Assembly (NCBI GenBank): GCA_034096865.1
Contig: JAWQFJ010028302.1
Coordinates: 25,001 to 39,325, forward strand
From: Theodoxus fluviatilis
Taxonomy: Eukaryota > Mollusca > Gastropoda > Cycloneritida > Neritidae
Direction of reading: 5' to 3'
Length of the DNA: 14,325 bases
Shown: one piece after another, positions 1 to 8,969 of the stretch
Position numbering within the stretch: position 1 is the first letter of the stretch
How the letters are laid out: each line of letters begins with the position of its first letter
Position numbers and translations under genes: made by a program
The notes under the pieces: generated by a model
Seen by the model: the letters and a program-made list of their open reading frames with translations, nothing else
What the model was told of the DNA's origin: nothing
Database searches by the model: none

Positions 1-519
1 GGGGTGAAGGGGACTGCAGGTCTGCACCACAACAGGAGCTATCAGCAGTAGGGTGGTTGTCAGCAAGCAAGCTGTTTACCTCGGACCAGAACAACTCTGA
101 TCAGGTTACCCCACTCCCCTCCCCTGCTTGAACGGCTAACGCACCCCACCCGTGGCAGTCCCTCCTTTCTTCCCTCCCTTCCTCTCGCCCGTCCTTGTCT
201 CCACCTAGCTTTCCCACGCTCCTCCCCTCCCCACCTCCTCACACGGACGCTGCCAGAGTGAGACCTTGAAAATGCGGGGTGTCGTGGTCCTACCCGAGTA
301 CAGCAGATGCCAGGTACCCGCTTCGAACAGCGCGAATGTAGGAGTGGTAAAGGGCGCCAGAGCCTCACTTTCCACTGACCCTATGTACAGCGTACGCACT
401 GCGGACTCCAGTGGGTGACTGCCTGCTTGCTTTCCAATGATAGTTGCGCAGGTAATGCATGACGCACAACGAGTGTTCGCTTTTTTCCGTAGAACCGCCC
501 CTCGTTGTGCCATACACCC

Positions 520-568
520 CAACCTCTCACCTCTCACCCTCACCTCTCGCCTCTCACCTCTAATCTCG
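520..568. repeat. Imperfect CACCTCT short tandem repeat
   Basis: Several adjacent copies of a pyrimidine-rich heptamer-like unit (CACCTCT and variants CACCCT, CGCCTCT) follow one another here. It is a small degenerate tandem repeat with no associated gene. Confidence 0.6.
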
Positions 569-1798
569 AGCCCACTTCCTCTTTCATACGCTATCTGCGT
601 CTGCTCGATAGGAAGGCGTCCCTTGCAGCCTTGACACTGGTGCAGGGCGGGCTGGCGGCAGGTGTGGCTTCGCTCCCTCCCTCCGTCCCAGGTGTTGCCT
701 GCTTGGCCCCGGACGTGTGCCCCGCCTGACTGCATGGCTGCGTGGCTGTCTGACCGCACGGCAGACTTGCGAGCCTCGCCTCCCAGCCATCGGGACAGCC
801 TCAAAGCCGCCATGCAGTGAGTGCAGTGGGCCTACCAGCTCTGCTACGGTGACTACTTGAAGTGGCGTTTTCTGTGAATCGACTGTAGCTGTACAAAGCA
901 CCATTTCCTGTCATGGGCGCGGGCGGACCCAAGGCAGACAAGCAGTGCGAACCCCTCGGGAGAGACGCGCCTGACAACCCCTGCAGGTGCAACGGCCACG
1001 TGCATCGGCCTGAACCATGAGGGGGAAGGGAAGCAACCCTTGCTGACATCCCCGCCACAACTGTCCTGCTCCTTCCTCCATCCATGAGGAGCTGCATGAC
1101 TCCTTGCTGTGAACAGCAACGTGTGTGCGTGGTGACGGAACACACAAAGCCCATAGAAATCCAACCCTCTGTGTTCGTTAGGATGTTCCTGTTCGACGAC
1201 CCGCCTGCGTTTTGTGATGTGCACTGCAGAAGGAAGGCGAGCAGGCCAGCTGCAGGCTTGGTAATTGGGTGACGAGCCCATTTTCCTGCATTGATTTTCG
1301 TCCCGGCGTACGCGCGCATTCACCCGACCTGTGTCCGTTCCCCACGCTTTGTCTGATCAGCTGTGCCCATGCCTGGCACTCTCCCACTCCGACTGGTCTC
1401 CATGGAAACCATTGCTGCTGACTCCGCGACCATGGGACAAAAAGTGCAGTGGCGTCCCATCAAGGACGAAGGTTGTTATGACCTGAGCACGGAAGACAGG
1501 AACGGAACGAAAGAAAGCGCGACGCAGAGGCACAGTGTTCGATGAAGTTTCTCTTTCAAAACTGATGCTTGGCTTCAACGACATCGCTGCTCCCCCAGGC
1601 GTTGAAGAGTGCGACGTTCGACCGAAGAGTTAGAAACGTTCTTTTCTCCGTTCACTGGAAACAGCCTGAGCAGTCCCATGCTACAGTGCCGTGCAGCCAG
1701 TCTGGGGACGCCAGACTGCCCTGAGCACTGCGCGCCCGGCAGTGGCCACATGGCGCAGCCCTGTGGACCCTGGCAGTGGCGGTTGAGGAGGACGATGT

Positions 1799-1884
1799 AG
1801 AGGGAGAAAGACATGCGATGGAGAGAGAGAAGCAAGAGGAGACGGAGGGGGAGATGCAGAGAGAGATGGAGGAGGAAGGAATCT
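1799..1884 (+). repeat. Purine-rich GA/GGA tract
   Basis: Nearly every base is A or G, in GAGA and GGAG runs, with only a few pyrimidine interruptions. Such tracts can form triplex DNA when long and mirror-symmetric. This one is imperfect, so it is recorded only as low-complexity sequence. It makes a glutamate-rich open frame on the plus strand that should not be read as a protein domain without transcript support. Confidence 0.6.
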
Positions 1885-2202
1885 GGAGAAATTCCCTCCC
1901 TCGTTGCCCCGGGAAGGTCAGGGAACACATTCGACTCTTTGAGGACATGCGTCCAGTGGCGTCCACCAGTGACGACAAGGTAGGCATGGCGTCTGTGCCT
2001 CTCTCGGTGTCTTCCTGTCTGTCGGCTTCCTTTCGTCCCAGGTACCGCTATTTAGTCCCCCTTCCCCCTTAAATCTCAGCCCTGCGCATTGGTATGGACG
2101 ACTCTCTGTAGCTCTGGAACCTTTATAAACACCAGCCTCAGGGACTCGGATGCTGATCACGCACCTTCTAGAACCAGTGTGTGGAATGAGTGATGGTCGA
2201 AA

Positions 2203-3849
2203 GGGTGACACATGTACAAGGACGACAGGGTGACGCATGTACAGGGAAGACAGGGTGACGCATGTACAGGGACGACAGGGTGACGCATGTACATGGACGA
2301 CAGGGTGACACATGCACAGGGACGACAGGGTGACACATGTACAAGGACGACAGGGTGACACATGCACAGGGACGACAGGGTGACATGCACAGGGACGACA
2401 GGGTGACACATGCACAGGGACGACAGGGTGACACATGTACAAGGACGACAGGTTGACGCATGTACAGGGAAGACAGGGTGACGCATGTACAGGGACGACA
2501 GGGTGAGGCATGTACAGGGACGACAGGGTGACACATGTACAGGGACGACAGGGTGACGCATGTACAGGGACGACAGGGTGACGCATGTACAGGGACGACA
2601 AAGTGACACATGTACAGGGAAGACAGGGTGACACATGTACAGGGACGACAGGGTGACGCATGTACAGGGACGACAGGGTGACGCATGTACAGGGACGACA
2701 GGGTGACGCATGTACAGGGACGACAGGGTGACATGTACAGGGACGACAGGGTGACGCATGTACAGGGACGACAGGGTGACATATGTACCGGGACGACAGG
2801 GTGACACATGTACAGGGACGACAGGGTGACGCATGTACAGGGACGACAGGGTGACGCATGTACAGGGACGACAGGGTGACGCATGTACAGGGACGACAGG
2901 GTGACGCATGTACAGGGACGACAGAGTGACACATGTACAGGGATGACAGGGTGACACATGTACAGGGACGACAGGGTGACATATGCACAGGGACGACAGG
3001 GTGACGCATAGACAGGGACGACAGGATGACGCATGTACAGGGACGACAGAGTGACGCATGTACAGGGACGACAGGGTGACACATGTACAGGGACGACAGG
3101 GTGACACATGCACAGGGACGACAGGGTGACACATGTACAGGGACGACAGGGTGACGCATGTACAGGGACGAGAGGGTGACACATGCACAGGGACGACAGG
3201 GTGACACATGTACAGGGACGACAGGGTGACGCATGTACAGGGACGACAGGGTGACATGTACAGGGACGACAGGGTGACACATGTACAGGGACGACAGGGT
3301 GACGCATGTACAGGGACGACAGGGTGACGCATGTACAGGGACGACAGGGTGACGCATGTACAGGGACGACAGGGTGACACATGCACAGGGACGACAGGGT
3401 GACACATGTACAGGGACGACAGGGTGACACATGTACAGGGACGACAGGGTGACACATGTACAGGGACGACAGGGTGACACATGTACAGGGACGACAGGGT
3501 GACACATGTACAGGGACGACAGGGTGACACATGCACAGGGACGACAGGGTGACACATGTACAGGGACGACAGGGTGACACATGTACAGGGACGACAGGGT
3601 GACGCATGCACAGGGACGACAGGGTGACGCATGTACAGGGACGACAGGGTGACGCATGTACAGGGACGACAGGGTGACGCATGTACAGGGACGACAGGGT
3701 GACACATGTACAGGGACGACAGAGGGACGCATGTTCAGGGACGACAGGGTGACGTATGCACAGGGACGAAAGGGTGACGCATGCACAAGGACGACAGGGT
3801 GACGTATGCACATGGGCGAAAGGGTGACACATGTAAGGGACGACAGGGG
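2203..3849. repeat. 25-bp minisatellite, about 66 units
   Basis: Tandem units of 25 bp; a consensus copy is 2551-2575, with core TGACGCATGTACAGGG followed by ACGACAGGG. The main variants are GACGC versus GACAC and TGTAC versus TGCAC. Three units lack two bases before ATG (23 bp, near 2375, 2730 and 3250). Edge units are more divergent: CGAAAGGG and ACAAGG variants occur at both ends, while the middle is homogeneous. None of the three stop trinucleotides occurs in the minus-strand unit, so all three minus frames stay open across the array (up to 648 codons). This explains the long frames without any gene. Units contain a TGACG half-site, whose relevance is unknown. Confidence 0.97.
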
Positions 3850-4123
3850 GATAGAGGGCTCCATCTATGGGGCTCTATTAGTCTAATGGTCACGTATTTT
3901 TCCTCTACAATGACACCACTTCGGTTTCTCCGACCATTCTGTAGCAGACTGACCCTGGAGACCAAAAATGGGCGGCAGTCAAGCAGCCTGCCTCTGGTGT
4001 TCAAGGTCGTTGTCAGTAGCTGTGTTTAAAAAGGAAGTAATAAAATAAACCGAATAATTTTTAGAACTGATTCGTTTTTCAAAGATTCTTGCTCGGCAAT
4101 GAAATCTGACCGCTGATATATGT

Positions 4124-4148
4124 ACAACAACAACAACAACAACAACAA
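4124..4148. repeat. (ACA)n microsatellite
   Basis: About eight uninterrupted ACA/CAA units. Simple trinucleotide repeat. Confidence 0.95.
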
Positions 4149-4373
4149 AACATACGGGAGTTCTTCCTCTCTGTACTCTTCGTTAAAAAAGGATTTGTGG
4201 TTGCATTGTGACGATAGTGTCATTTATGTGATGTGCACGATGCATTAGGTCGAACCCTATGAATATCACGAACTGCCTTTCATGGATGTGTAGTGGAAAT
4301 AATCCTTTTAGCACACAAGAAATGGAAATTCTTTTAAGGATCTGAGGCAGGGTCTGCTCAGTCCTTTCACCCT

Positions 4374-4406
4374 GTGGGTCGGGTGGGTGGGTGGGTGGGT
4401 GGATGG
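4374..4406. repeat. (GGGT)n microsatellite
   Basis: GGGT repeated about six to seven times with one C interruption near the start. It contains enough G-triplets to form a plus-strand G-quadruplex. It lies just 5' of the retroelement 3' end (copy A). Confidence 0.9.
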
Positions 4407-4420
4407 TCCACCGCGTCTCC

Positions 4421-4548
4421 TACGCGATTCGTACGAGGCGAATAACTAGGGATACCGTGACTTGATTTGCGTTTACTATTCTTGTGATTTTCGTGATCAG
4501 TGGCCTTACATAGTCTACAAAGGCCGATAGGCCGTAAAACACCGTCCA
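4421..4548 (+). mobile_element. Retroelement 3' end, copy A (SINE or LINE tail)
   Basis: This stretch matches the reverse complement of 13193-13331 in the same order. Shared blocks include GATTCGTA, GAATAAC, AGGGA and GGCCTTACATAG, followed by a tetranucleotide tail starting CATTCATCC. Its last 45 bases (CTACAAAGGC, TAGGCC, AAACA) also match copy C at 14091-14143. The order of conserved body, short GGCC stem-loop and simple-repeat tail is typical of a non-LTR element or of a SINE that borrows a LINE tail. No RNA polymerase III A/B boxes or coding region were seen, so the class stays open. The 5' end is not defined. Confidence 0.6.
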
Positions 4549-4873
4549 TTCATCCATCCATCCATCCATCCATCCATCCTTCCATCCATCCATCCTTCCG
4601 TGCATCCATCTATCCATCATCCATCCATCATCCATCCTTCCATCCATCCTTCCATCCATCCATCATCCATCCATCCATCCTTCCATCCATTCATCCATCC
4701 GTCCATCCATCCATCCATCATCCATCCTTCCATCCATCCATCCATCCTTCCATCCATTCATCCATCCATCCATCCATCCATCCATCCATCCATCATCCAT
4801 CCATCCATCCATCCATCCATCCATCCATCCATCCATCCATCCATCCATCCATCCATCCATCATCCATCCATCT
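4545..4873 (+). repeat. (ATCC)n tetranucleotide array
   Basis: About 80 ATCC units with TTCC, GTCC and ATTC substitutions and occasional loss of one base (CATCATCC). Open frames rich in HPSI repeats (plus) or DGWM repeats (minus) simply read this array. It follows directly on the 3' end of copy A, so it probably grew from that element's tail. Confidence 0.97.
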
Positions 4874-5040
4874 CAGTCTCTACAAGAAAGAGTTGGTCCA
4901 AACATGCCGTTTCCACTGCTAGTCAACAACTGCTTTCCCTGTCACCAATGGCAGTTCAAACTAACAGAGAGTAGAGAGAAGGGTTGGGCAGCCTTCTCAA
5001 GTGAAGACGATTTTCCCAAAACAAGTGAAGGTTCCCAGAA
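4874..5040. other. Unassigned spacer between two tails
   Basis: Unique sequence between the (ATCC)n array and the LINE-like 3' end. No coding similarity was recognised on either strand. In particular, the missing 3' half of the minus-strand LINE is not here. It could be further 3' UTR of the plus-strand element. Confidence 0.4.
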
Positions 5041-5362
<322 letters not shown>

Positions 5363-5370
5363 AATATTAA

Positions 5371-5830
5371 ACCAGCACAAGCACAGACTTCAGTGCACAT
5401 CATACTGGGACACGTGCTCCAGCAGCTGCTGCAAAGCTACATTCCCTAACAATTTTGACAGAAAAAAAGATTGGAGACTGGCCTATAATTACTAAGTGTT
5501 TGGATCCAGGTCCTGCTTCTTCAAGAGCGGCTTAACTATAGCCTGCTTGAAAACACTAGGGAAGGTGCCAGTATGAAAGCAATCATTGATTATCTGTGTC
5601 AGGACAGGTAGGATCTCATCAATGCACTCAACTAAGAGGAGTGTGGGAACAGGGTCAAGGTCACAGGAGGTAGGGATCATACTGCGGATGGTCTTGAGGA
5701 CCGCACTAGCCTCAACCGGGCTGAACTGAAGGAGGGGAGTACCCCTGAAGGATACTGGGTCATCACTAACCTGCATCAGCAGACATGTCAACGTTGCTTT
5801 GAATATCGAACACCTTGGACACAAAAAGTC
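5371..5830 (-). pseudogene. LINE reverse transcriptase, N-terminal fragment
   Basis: The frame down to 5492 reads through FSPVEASAVLKTIRSM, CDLDPVPTLLLVE and FPSVFKQAIVKPLLKK. These are the conserved RT fingers blocks that precede the catalytic palm in L2/CR1-type LINEs. Just after LDPN the frame is lost. Shifting by one base recovers a NYRPVSNL block, and a short homopolymer (seven T on the minus strand, 5462-5468) causes a second shift before SKLL and ALQQLLEH. A further stop follows near 5390. The palm with the FADD catalytic pair, the thumb and the C-terminal region are missing, so no enzyme could be made. The likely role of the ancestor was target-primed reverse transcription. Confidence 0.9.
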
Positions 5831-6320
5831 GCAAAAGTCTGAGGTAACAGCGACATTGGTGAAGAAGGGAATGTAGTACAACGGGTCTTCTTCATGAGCA
5901 TGTTCGTGATGGAAAATAATTGACCGCAAGCGGTAGAAGCACATATCTTTGCATTGAAGTACACTGTCTTAGCCGTATCGACTAGACGATTGATCTTGTG
6001 TTTGAAAGAACAAAAAATTTCTTTTGTGAACAGCCAAACCAGAACGCAGCCACTGTCGCTCAGCTTGTCGCTTTTTCTGCTTCAAAGCACGGAGTTCGGC
6101 AGCGATGGTGCTATACCACGGGGTGGAGCGACGCCGAAGGACCTTGTGCTGCGCTGCTGGGGCATGACTATCAAGGACAGAGCGGAGGTGATCACACAAC
6201 TGGTCAGCGGATGGCGCGGGTGACGCAACAGCCAGAGCAGCCAAATCATGTTTGAACGCAGTCAAATCAATCCCACGAATATTTCGAACGTTACGGTACA
6301 CCGGCCGCCACCCCGGTCAC
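5800..6320 (-). pseudogene. LINE linker between endonuclease and RT
   Basis: Three overlapping frames together cover the region between the two enzyme domains. The first (minus, to 5969) has YRNVRNIRGIDLTAFKHDL, SVLDSHAPAA and a basic stretch STPWYSTIAAELRALKQKKR with RQAERQWLRSGLAVHK, a pattern usual for this part of L2/CR1-type LINE proteins. After a shift at the T-run near 6015 the second frame continues with FKHKINRLVDTAKTVYF and LFSITNMLMKK. A third shift near 5805 joins the RT frame. Breaks are visible at about 6310, 6015 and 5805. Charge and the paired tryptophans suggest a nucleic-acid-binding linker, which is inferred from the family. Confidence 0.75.
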
Positions 6321-6900
6321 ACAACACAGCAAAATGGTCAGAGGTCAAGGTTTGAGAGACATAACATGAACGAAACACATTGTCATCAGGACGAAACAGC
6401 ACCCAGTCAATGATATGACCAGACCTGTGGGTGGGGTCTGAAACAGCTTGCTTCAGACCTAAGGTAGACAAGATGTCCACCATGCGTACAGTACTGTAGC
6501 TTTCTGGCTTATCATAATGGAAATTAAAGTCACCAACAATGACAACATTCCCTTGAAGAGTGGCTAACATCCACACAAAAGAAATGCACACAAACTGGGG
6601 TGTTCAAAGTCAGCTGGATGACCTCGAAACTGTTATGGGAAAAAGAGAAAGATGTACTGACCACAACTGGAAAATGTTCTCTATCTAAACAGTACTGCCA
6701 CCCACCCCCCGCCCTCGTTGCACGAGGATGTGACTTGAGACAGTAACCTGCACGAGTAAGGTCCGCGTGCTTGGATTCGTCTCCGTGAGTCTTCAGCCAT
6801 GTCTCGGTCAGAAACATAATATCCACTTTCTCATCGCGGATAAACTCCACAATGTCAATGCGCTTGGACTTGTTCCCGACAGACTGTGCATTAAAGACAG
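6302..6900 (-). pseudogene. LINE APE-type endonuclease domain, broken
   Basis: The ancestor would nick target DNA to start reverse transcription. The minus strand reads FNAQSVGNKSKRIDIVEFIR and DIMFLTETWL, carrying the first catalytic Asn and the catalytic Glu of the fold. A conserved stretch VVVSTSFSFSHNSFEVIQL follows. Near 6580 the frame is lost and a segment is missing: HFFC is followed almost at once by LQGNVVIVGDFNFHYD. The YRPP block that normally lies between them in this family is gone, an estimated 30-40 residues. The second frame keeps GDFN, PTHRSGHIIDWVL and TSDHFAVL, with the Asp and His catalytic residues. A further shift near 6310 leads to the linker. The domain is not functional as it stands. 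Confidence 0.9.
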
Positions 6901-7036
6901 GCGGTCACGTGACGATGAATTGACGACGACAAGGTTGTAAGGCTGCCGCCCACGGGAAGAGCCCGACACAAAGCCCGACACTCCAGGAGTGGGGACAACC
7001 AGCGTACAGTTGTTGATAGTGGAGTTTATAGAGACA

Positions 7037-7593
7037 TCAGCAAAAGGAAGAGGTGCAGACTTCAGACACTGGGCTGAGGGGCACCGACCTGAAGACTGAA
7101 GATGTAGGCGATGATGTGCTGCCAGAGGCGATGACGTCGGGAGATGTAGCGATGAAAGTACTCACGGCTGTGCGTTGGTTGGATTTACCCAGAGACTGTG
7201 CATTGAAGGCACACACAAGAATCTGTGCAGAAGGGTGACGGTCAGATTTAGGGTGGTTCGTGGAACAGTGAGCATGGCGTCGTTCATTCTTCCCCCCTCT
7301 CCTGGATCAACGTGGCCTGTTGGGAAGATTCCTGGCAATGCCAAGCTCCTTCAGCGCAGAGGTGAGGGAGGGGGAGGGCGTCACGGAACAGTCGGCCTTG
7401 GACAGGAGGTCGATACGGCCGTAGTGACGAAGCGGGTGTGTCTTAATGTTGTTTTGGTTTAGTGCACTTGCACCAAGCCAGCCAGCAGGGTTGACAGAAG
7501 TTGAGATGAGCCGCTGGTCAGGCAAGCTAGCACTGGGGGCCAAGGTGAACACTGCGTCACCCTGCCTGGCTGTCCATGGGGGCTCGGGGTATC
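7037..7593 (-). pseudogene. LINE leader or ORF1-like segment
   Basis: One minus-strand frame runs from about 7593 to a stop at 7037-7039 with a single internal TGA at 7307-7309. It reads LLSKADCSVTPSPSLTSALKELGI, then a basic stretch (SRRGGKNERR), then ILVCAFNAQSLGKSNQRT. The LKxLGI-plus-basic pattern is common just upstream of the endonuclease in molluscan L2-like LINEs. This comes from memory and is the weakest part of the LINE call. The TGA follows a T in the plus-complement context CGTTGA, so deamination of a former CGA codon is one possible cause. A shift near 7050-7080 leads into a second open stretch (RQPYNLVVVNSSSRDRLS) that abuts the endonuclease. Confidence 0.6.
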
Positions 7594-7640
7594 ACCAGCA
7601 CTCCAGGGCAAGAATCCCCCGAGACAAACGACAGTGAACC

Positions 7641-8145
7641 CGATGAAGGGAGGCTGAGTGGCAGTGGAGGTGATGACTGTAGTAACACCTACTTTGATGT
7701 CCTATGCAACTGAATGAAGAGATGATGTGCAAAGGATTGTTATCATCGTTACTGACCTGTAAGCAGGAGAATGCTTGAATAGCGAGTGAGTCACTTGTGG
7801 ATCAGTGAGACAGTTAGCCTTAATTGCACACATCTTGTGGCATTAATTATCATTTGTTGTATTTTCACTTCCTTATAGTGTCTGCACAGTCTCAAAATCA
7901 GTACTCCTGAGACTGAATTCATCAGACTGTGCATTGGTGCCCTTTGTCAATCAATACAAAGAAATGTGTGAAATCCGGGAAAGGATGTATTTTTGCACGA
8001 GTACCATTTTTCTTTGTATGCTAGTGACATGTAGGCTACGACCGTTTAAAAATGACCTAAGCAAGTGCGTCCATGAATACTAGACATATACTTCATAGAA
8101 TGTTATCGTGTTACGCATCTTGACTTTCTGGCTAATAAATGCCCT
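7641..8145. other. No identified feature
   Basis: AT-moderate unique sequence. It could hold the 5' UTR of the minus-strand LINE on its left side, but no motif proves this. The word AGACTGTGCATTG at 7924-7936 repeats one found at 7192-7204; in a window this long one such 13-base coincidence is not significant. Confidence 0.4.
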
Positions 8146-8280
8146 GGGGCCGTATGCAAGAAAAAAGAATACATTTATTCCAGAATAACACAAAAATAGG
8201 AATAGTTACTTCCCCTGTATTCTGGAACGTGATTTGGTATGCAGGAAACTTTTAGCTCCTGAGGGAATAACTATTCGACT
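8146..8280 (+). mobile_element. Candidate PIF/Harbinger terminal and subterminal sequence
   Basis: GGGGCCGTATGCAAGAAAA at 8146 onward resembles the GGGSCCGTAT-type ends of animal Harbinger elements (from memory). It lies about 250 bp upstream of the Myb/SANT-like fragment, where an end would be expected. Within 8175-8276 there are two short interlocking inverted repeats: TTCCAGAATA with TATTCTGGAA, and GAATAGTTA (8200-8208) with TAACTATTC (8268-8276). GTATGCAAGAAA also recurs as GTATGCAGGAAA (8237-8248). No matching right-hand terminal repeat and no target-site duplication were found, so the boundary is tentative. Confidence 0.3.
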
Positions 8281-8403
8281 GCGCTATGGGAATTTCCCAC
8301 AGTTTGCGCATGCATTAACGTCTTAAACTCATTTCCTGTTAAGTTGCTTGTTACCAACTCAGCTGCTATACATTGTACAGTACAAGAAAAAGGTTGTACA
8401 CGG

Positions 8404-8625
8404 ATGGCTGTCCCCACTAAAAGACCAAGAAAGGCGAACTGGGCGCATACGGAAGAAGTTGCACTTCTTGAGAAGTTGCGGGTCGAGGGATCGACCCTCT
8501 TTTAATTCTGCGAACACGCCGCACAATACAACGAAGGCGAAGGCGGCAATTTGGGTGCATATCGCGCAGAAAGTATCAGCTTTGCAGGATCTATGAGATA
8601 CAGAAAGAAGCAGAAATGGGTACCT
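8404..8625 (+). pseudogene. Myb/SANT-like DNA-binding protein fragment (Harbinger partner, NAIF1-like)
   Basis: Starting at ATG 8404 the frame reads MAVPTKRPRKANWAHTEEVA, then LLEKL and STLF, and meets a stop in a T-run (8500-8503). Dropping one T continues with NSANTPHNTTKAKAAIWVHI and AQKVSAL. Short basic N-terminus, Trp plus acidic/Leu helix, KAKxAxW helix and IAxxVSA end are the pattern of the NAIF1-type Myb/SANT-like domain, about 65-80 residues. Such proteins pair with the transposase in PIF/Harbinger elements, where they bind DNA and help nuclear import. A further shift after 8590 gives EIQK-like sequence near 8595-8620, as expected for the next helix. The copy is broken. A transposase fragment lies convergent at 8970-9120. 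Confidence 0.55.
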
Positions 8626-8850
8626 CAACTTTAACATGATGATACTACTCTCTGAGAGAGCTTTCACTGGGTCAAGCTCTTAAATGTCACTTCTGGCAAA
8701 CTTAGTGAGCCACTGGGACACTGATAAAGTAAACTGTTGCAAACAGCATGGGGTTGTCATGTTCTTACGGCCACATTAGCGGTGTTGAGAAAGGGGAGAA
8801 GAAAGGTAAATATGACAGACGAACATGGTGCAGTAGAATTAAGATGTCGC
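8626..8850. other. Unassigned Harbinger interior or flank
   Basis: No coding similarity recognised. If the Myb and transposase fragments belong to one element this stretch would be its interior, where the C-terminal half of the transposase (minus strand) should be found. I could not see it. Confidence 0.35.
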
Positions 8851-8872
8851 ATACGTGCGTACACGTACACGC

Positions 8873-8930
<58 letters not shown>

Positions 8931-8947
8931 GCACACACGCATACACA
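8851..8947. repeat. (CA)n microsatellite
   Basis: A pure CA core of about 55 bp with CG- and TA-containing units (CACG, CATA) at both edges. Alternating purine-pyrimidine sequence of this length can adopt Z-DNA. It interrupts the region between the two Harbinger fragments. Confidence 0.97.
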
Positions 8948-8969
8948 ATTTGAGCGCAGTGTCAGTGAG

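Larger units (their letters stand above)
1..2202. other. Non-repetitive region, no supported gene
   Basis: No recognisable protein domain, RNA gene or transposon was found on either strand. Open frames are short (about 60-200 codons), occur on both strands and resemble no family I know. Weak exon-like pieces are listed as findings: a short frame with a good Kozak context near 1402-1545, and an open stretch ending at a GTAGGC donor-like site after 1979. There is a lone TATAAA at 2124-2129 with nothing convincing downstream except the minisatellite. Low-complexity patches are a CACCTCT-type imperfect repeat (about 520-568) and a purine run (1799-1884). The region could be intronic or intergenic. 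Confidence 0.5.
3850..4420. other. Unique AT-richer spacer with two short microsatellites
   Basis: No gene or transposon body recognised. AATAAA-like hexamers occur near 4039-4049 on the plus strand, but no plausible upstream coding exon was identified, so they are not called as a polyadenylation site. An (ACA)n run and a (GGGT)n run lie inside this stretch and are listed separately. Confidence 0.5.
5371..7640 (-). mobile_element. Degenerate L2/CR1-type LINE (non-LTR retrotransposon)
   Basis: Read on the minus strand from about 7640 down to 5371 this contains, in order, a leader or ORF1-like segment, an APE-type endonuclease, a basic linker and the N-terminal part of a reverse transcriptase. 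The order and motifs (NAQSVGNK, TETWL, GDFNFHYD, SDHFAV, LDPVPTLLLVE, FKQAIVKPLLKK) match the L2/CR1/jockey group. At least seven reading-frame breaks, one in-frame stop and an internal deletion make it inactive. The catalytic palm and the 3' UTR are absent: sequence recognisable as RT stops beside the (ATT)n tail of the opposite-strand element. The 5' limit is uncertain and could extend toward 7900. Confidence 0.9.

Noticed and set aside
2124..2129. TATA box of a promoter
   Set aside because: A single TATAAA with no downstream gene other than a minisatellite. One such match is expected by chance in a window of this size.
2203..3849. CRISPR array
   Set aside because: Units are contiguous with no unique spacers, and the context is eukaryotic repeats.
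1918..3864. A 648-codon minus-strand open frame, with two more of 516 and 554 codons, as real genes
   Set aside because: All three read the 25-bp minisatellite, whose minus-strand unit contains no stop trinucleotide. Openness is automatic and the three frames give the same cyclic peptide.
4500..4974. HPSI-rich and DGWM-rich open frames as proteins
   Set aside because: Direct translation of the (ATCC)n array on either strand.
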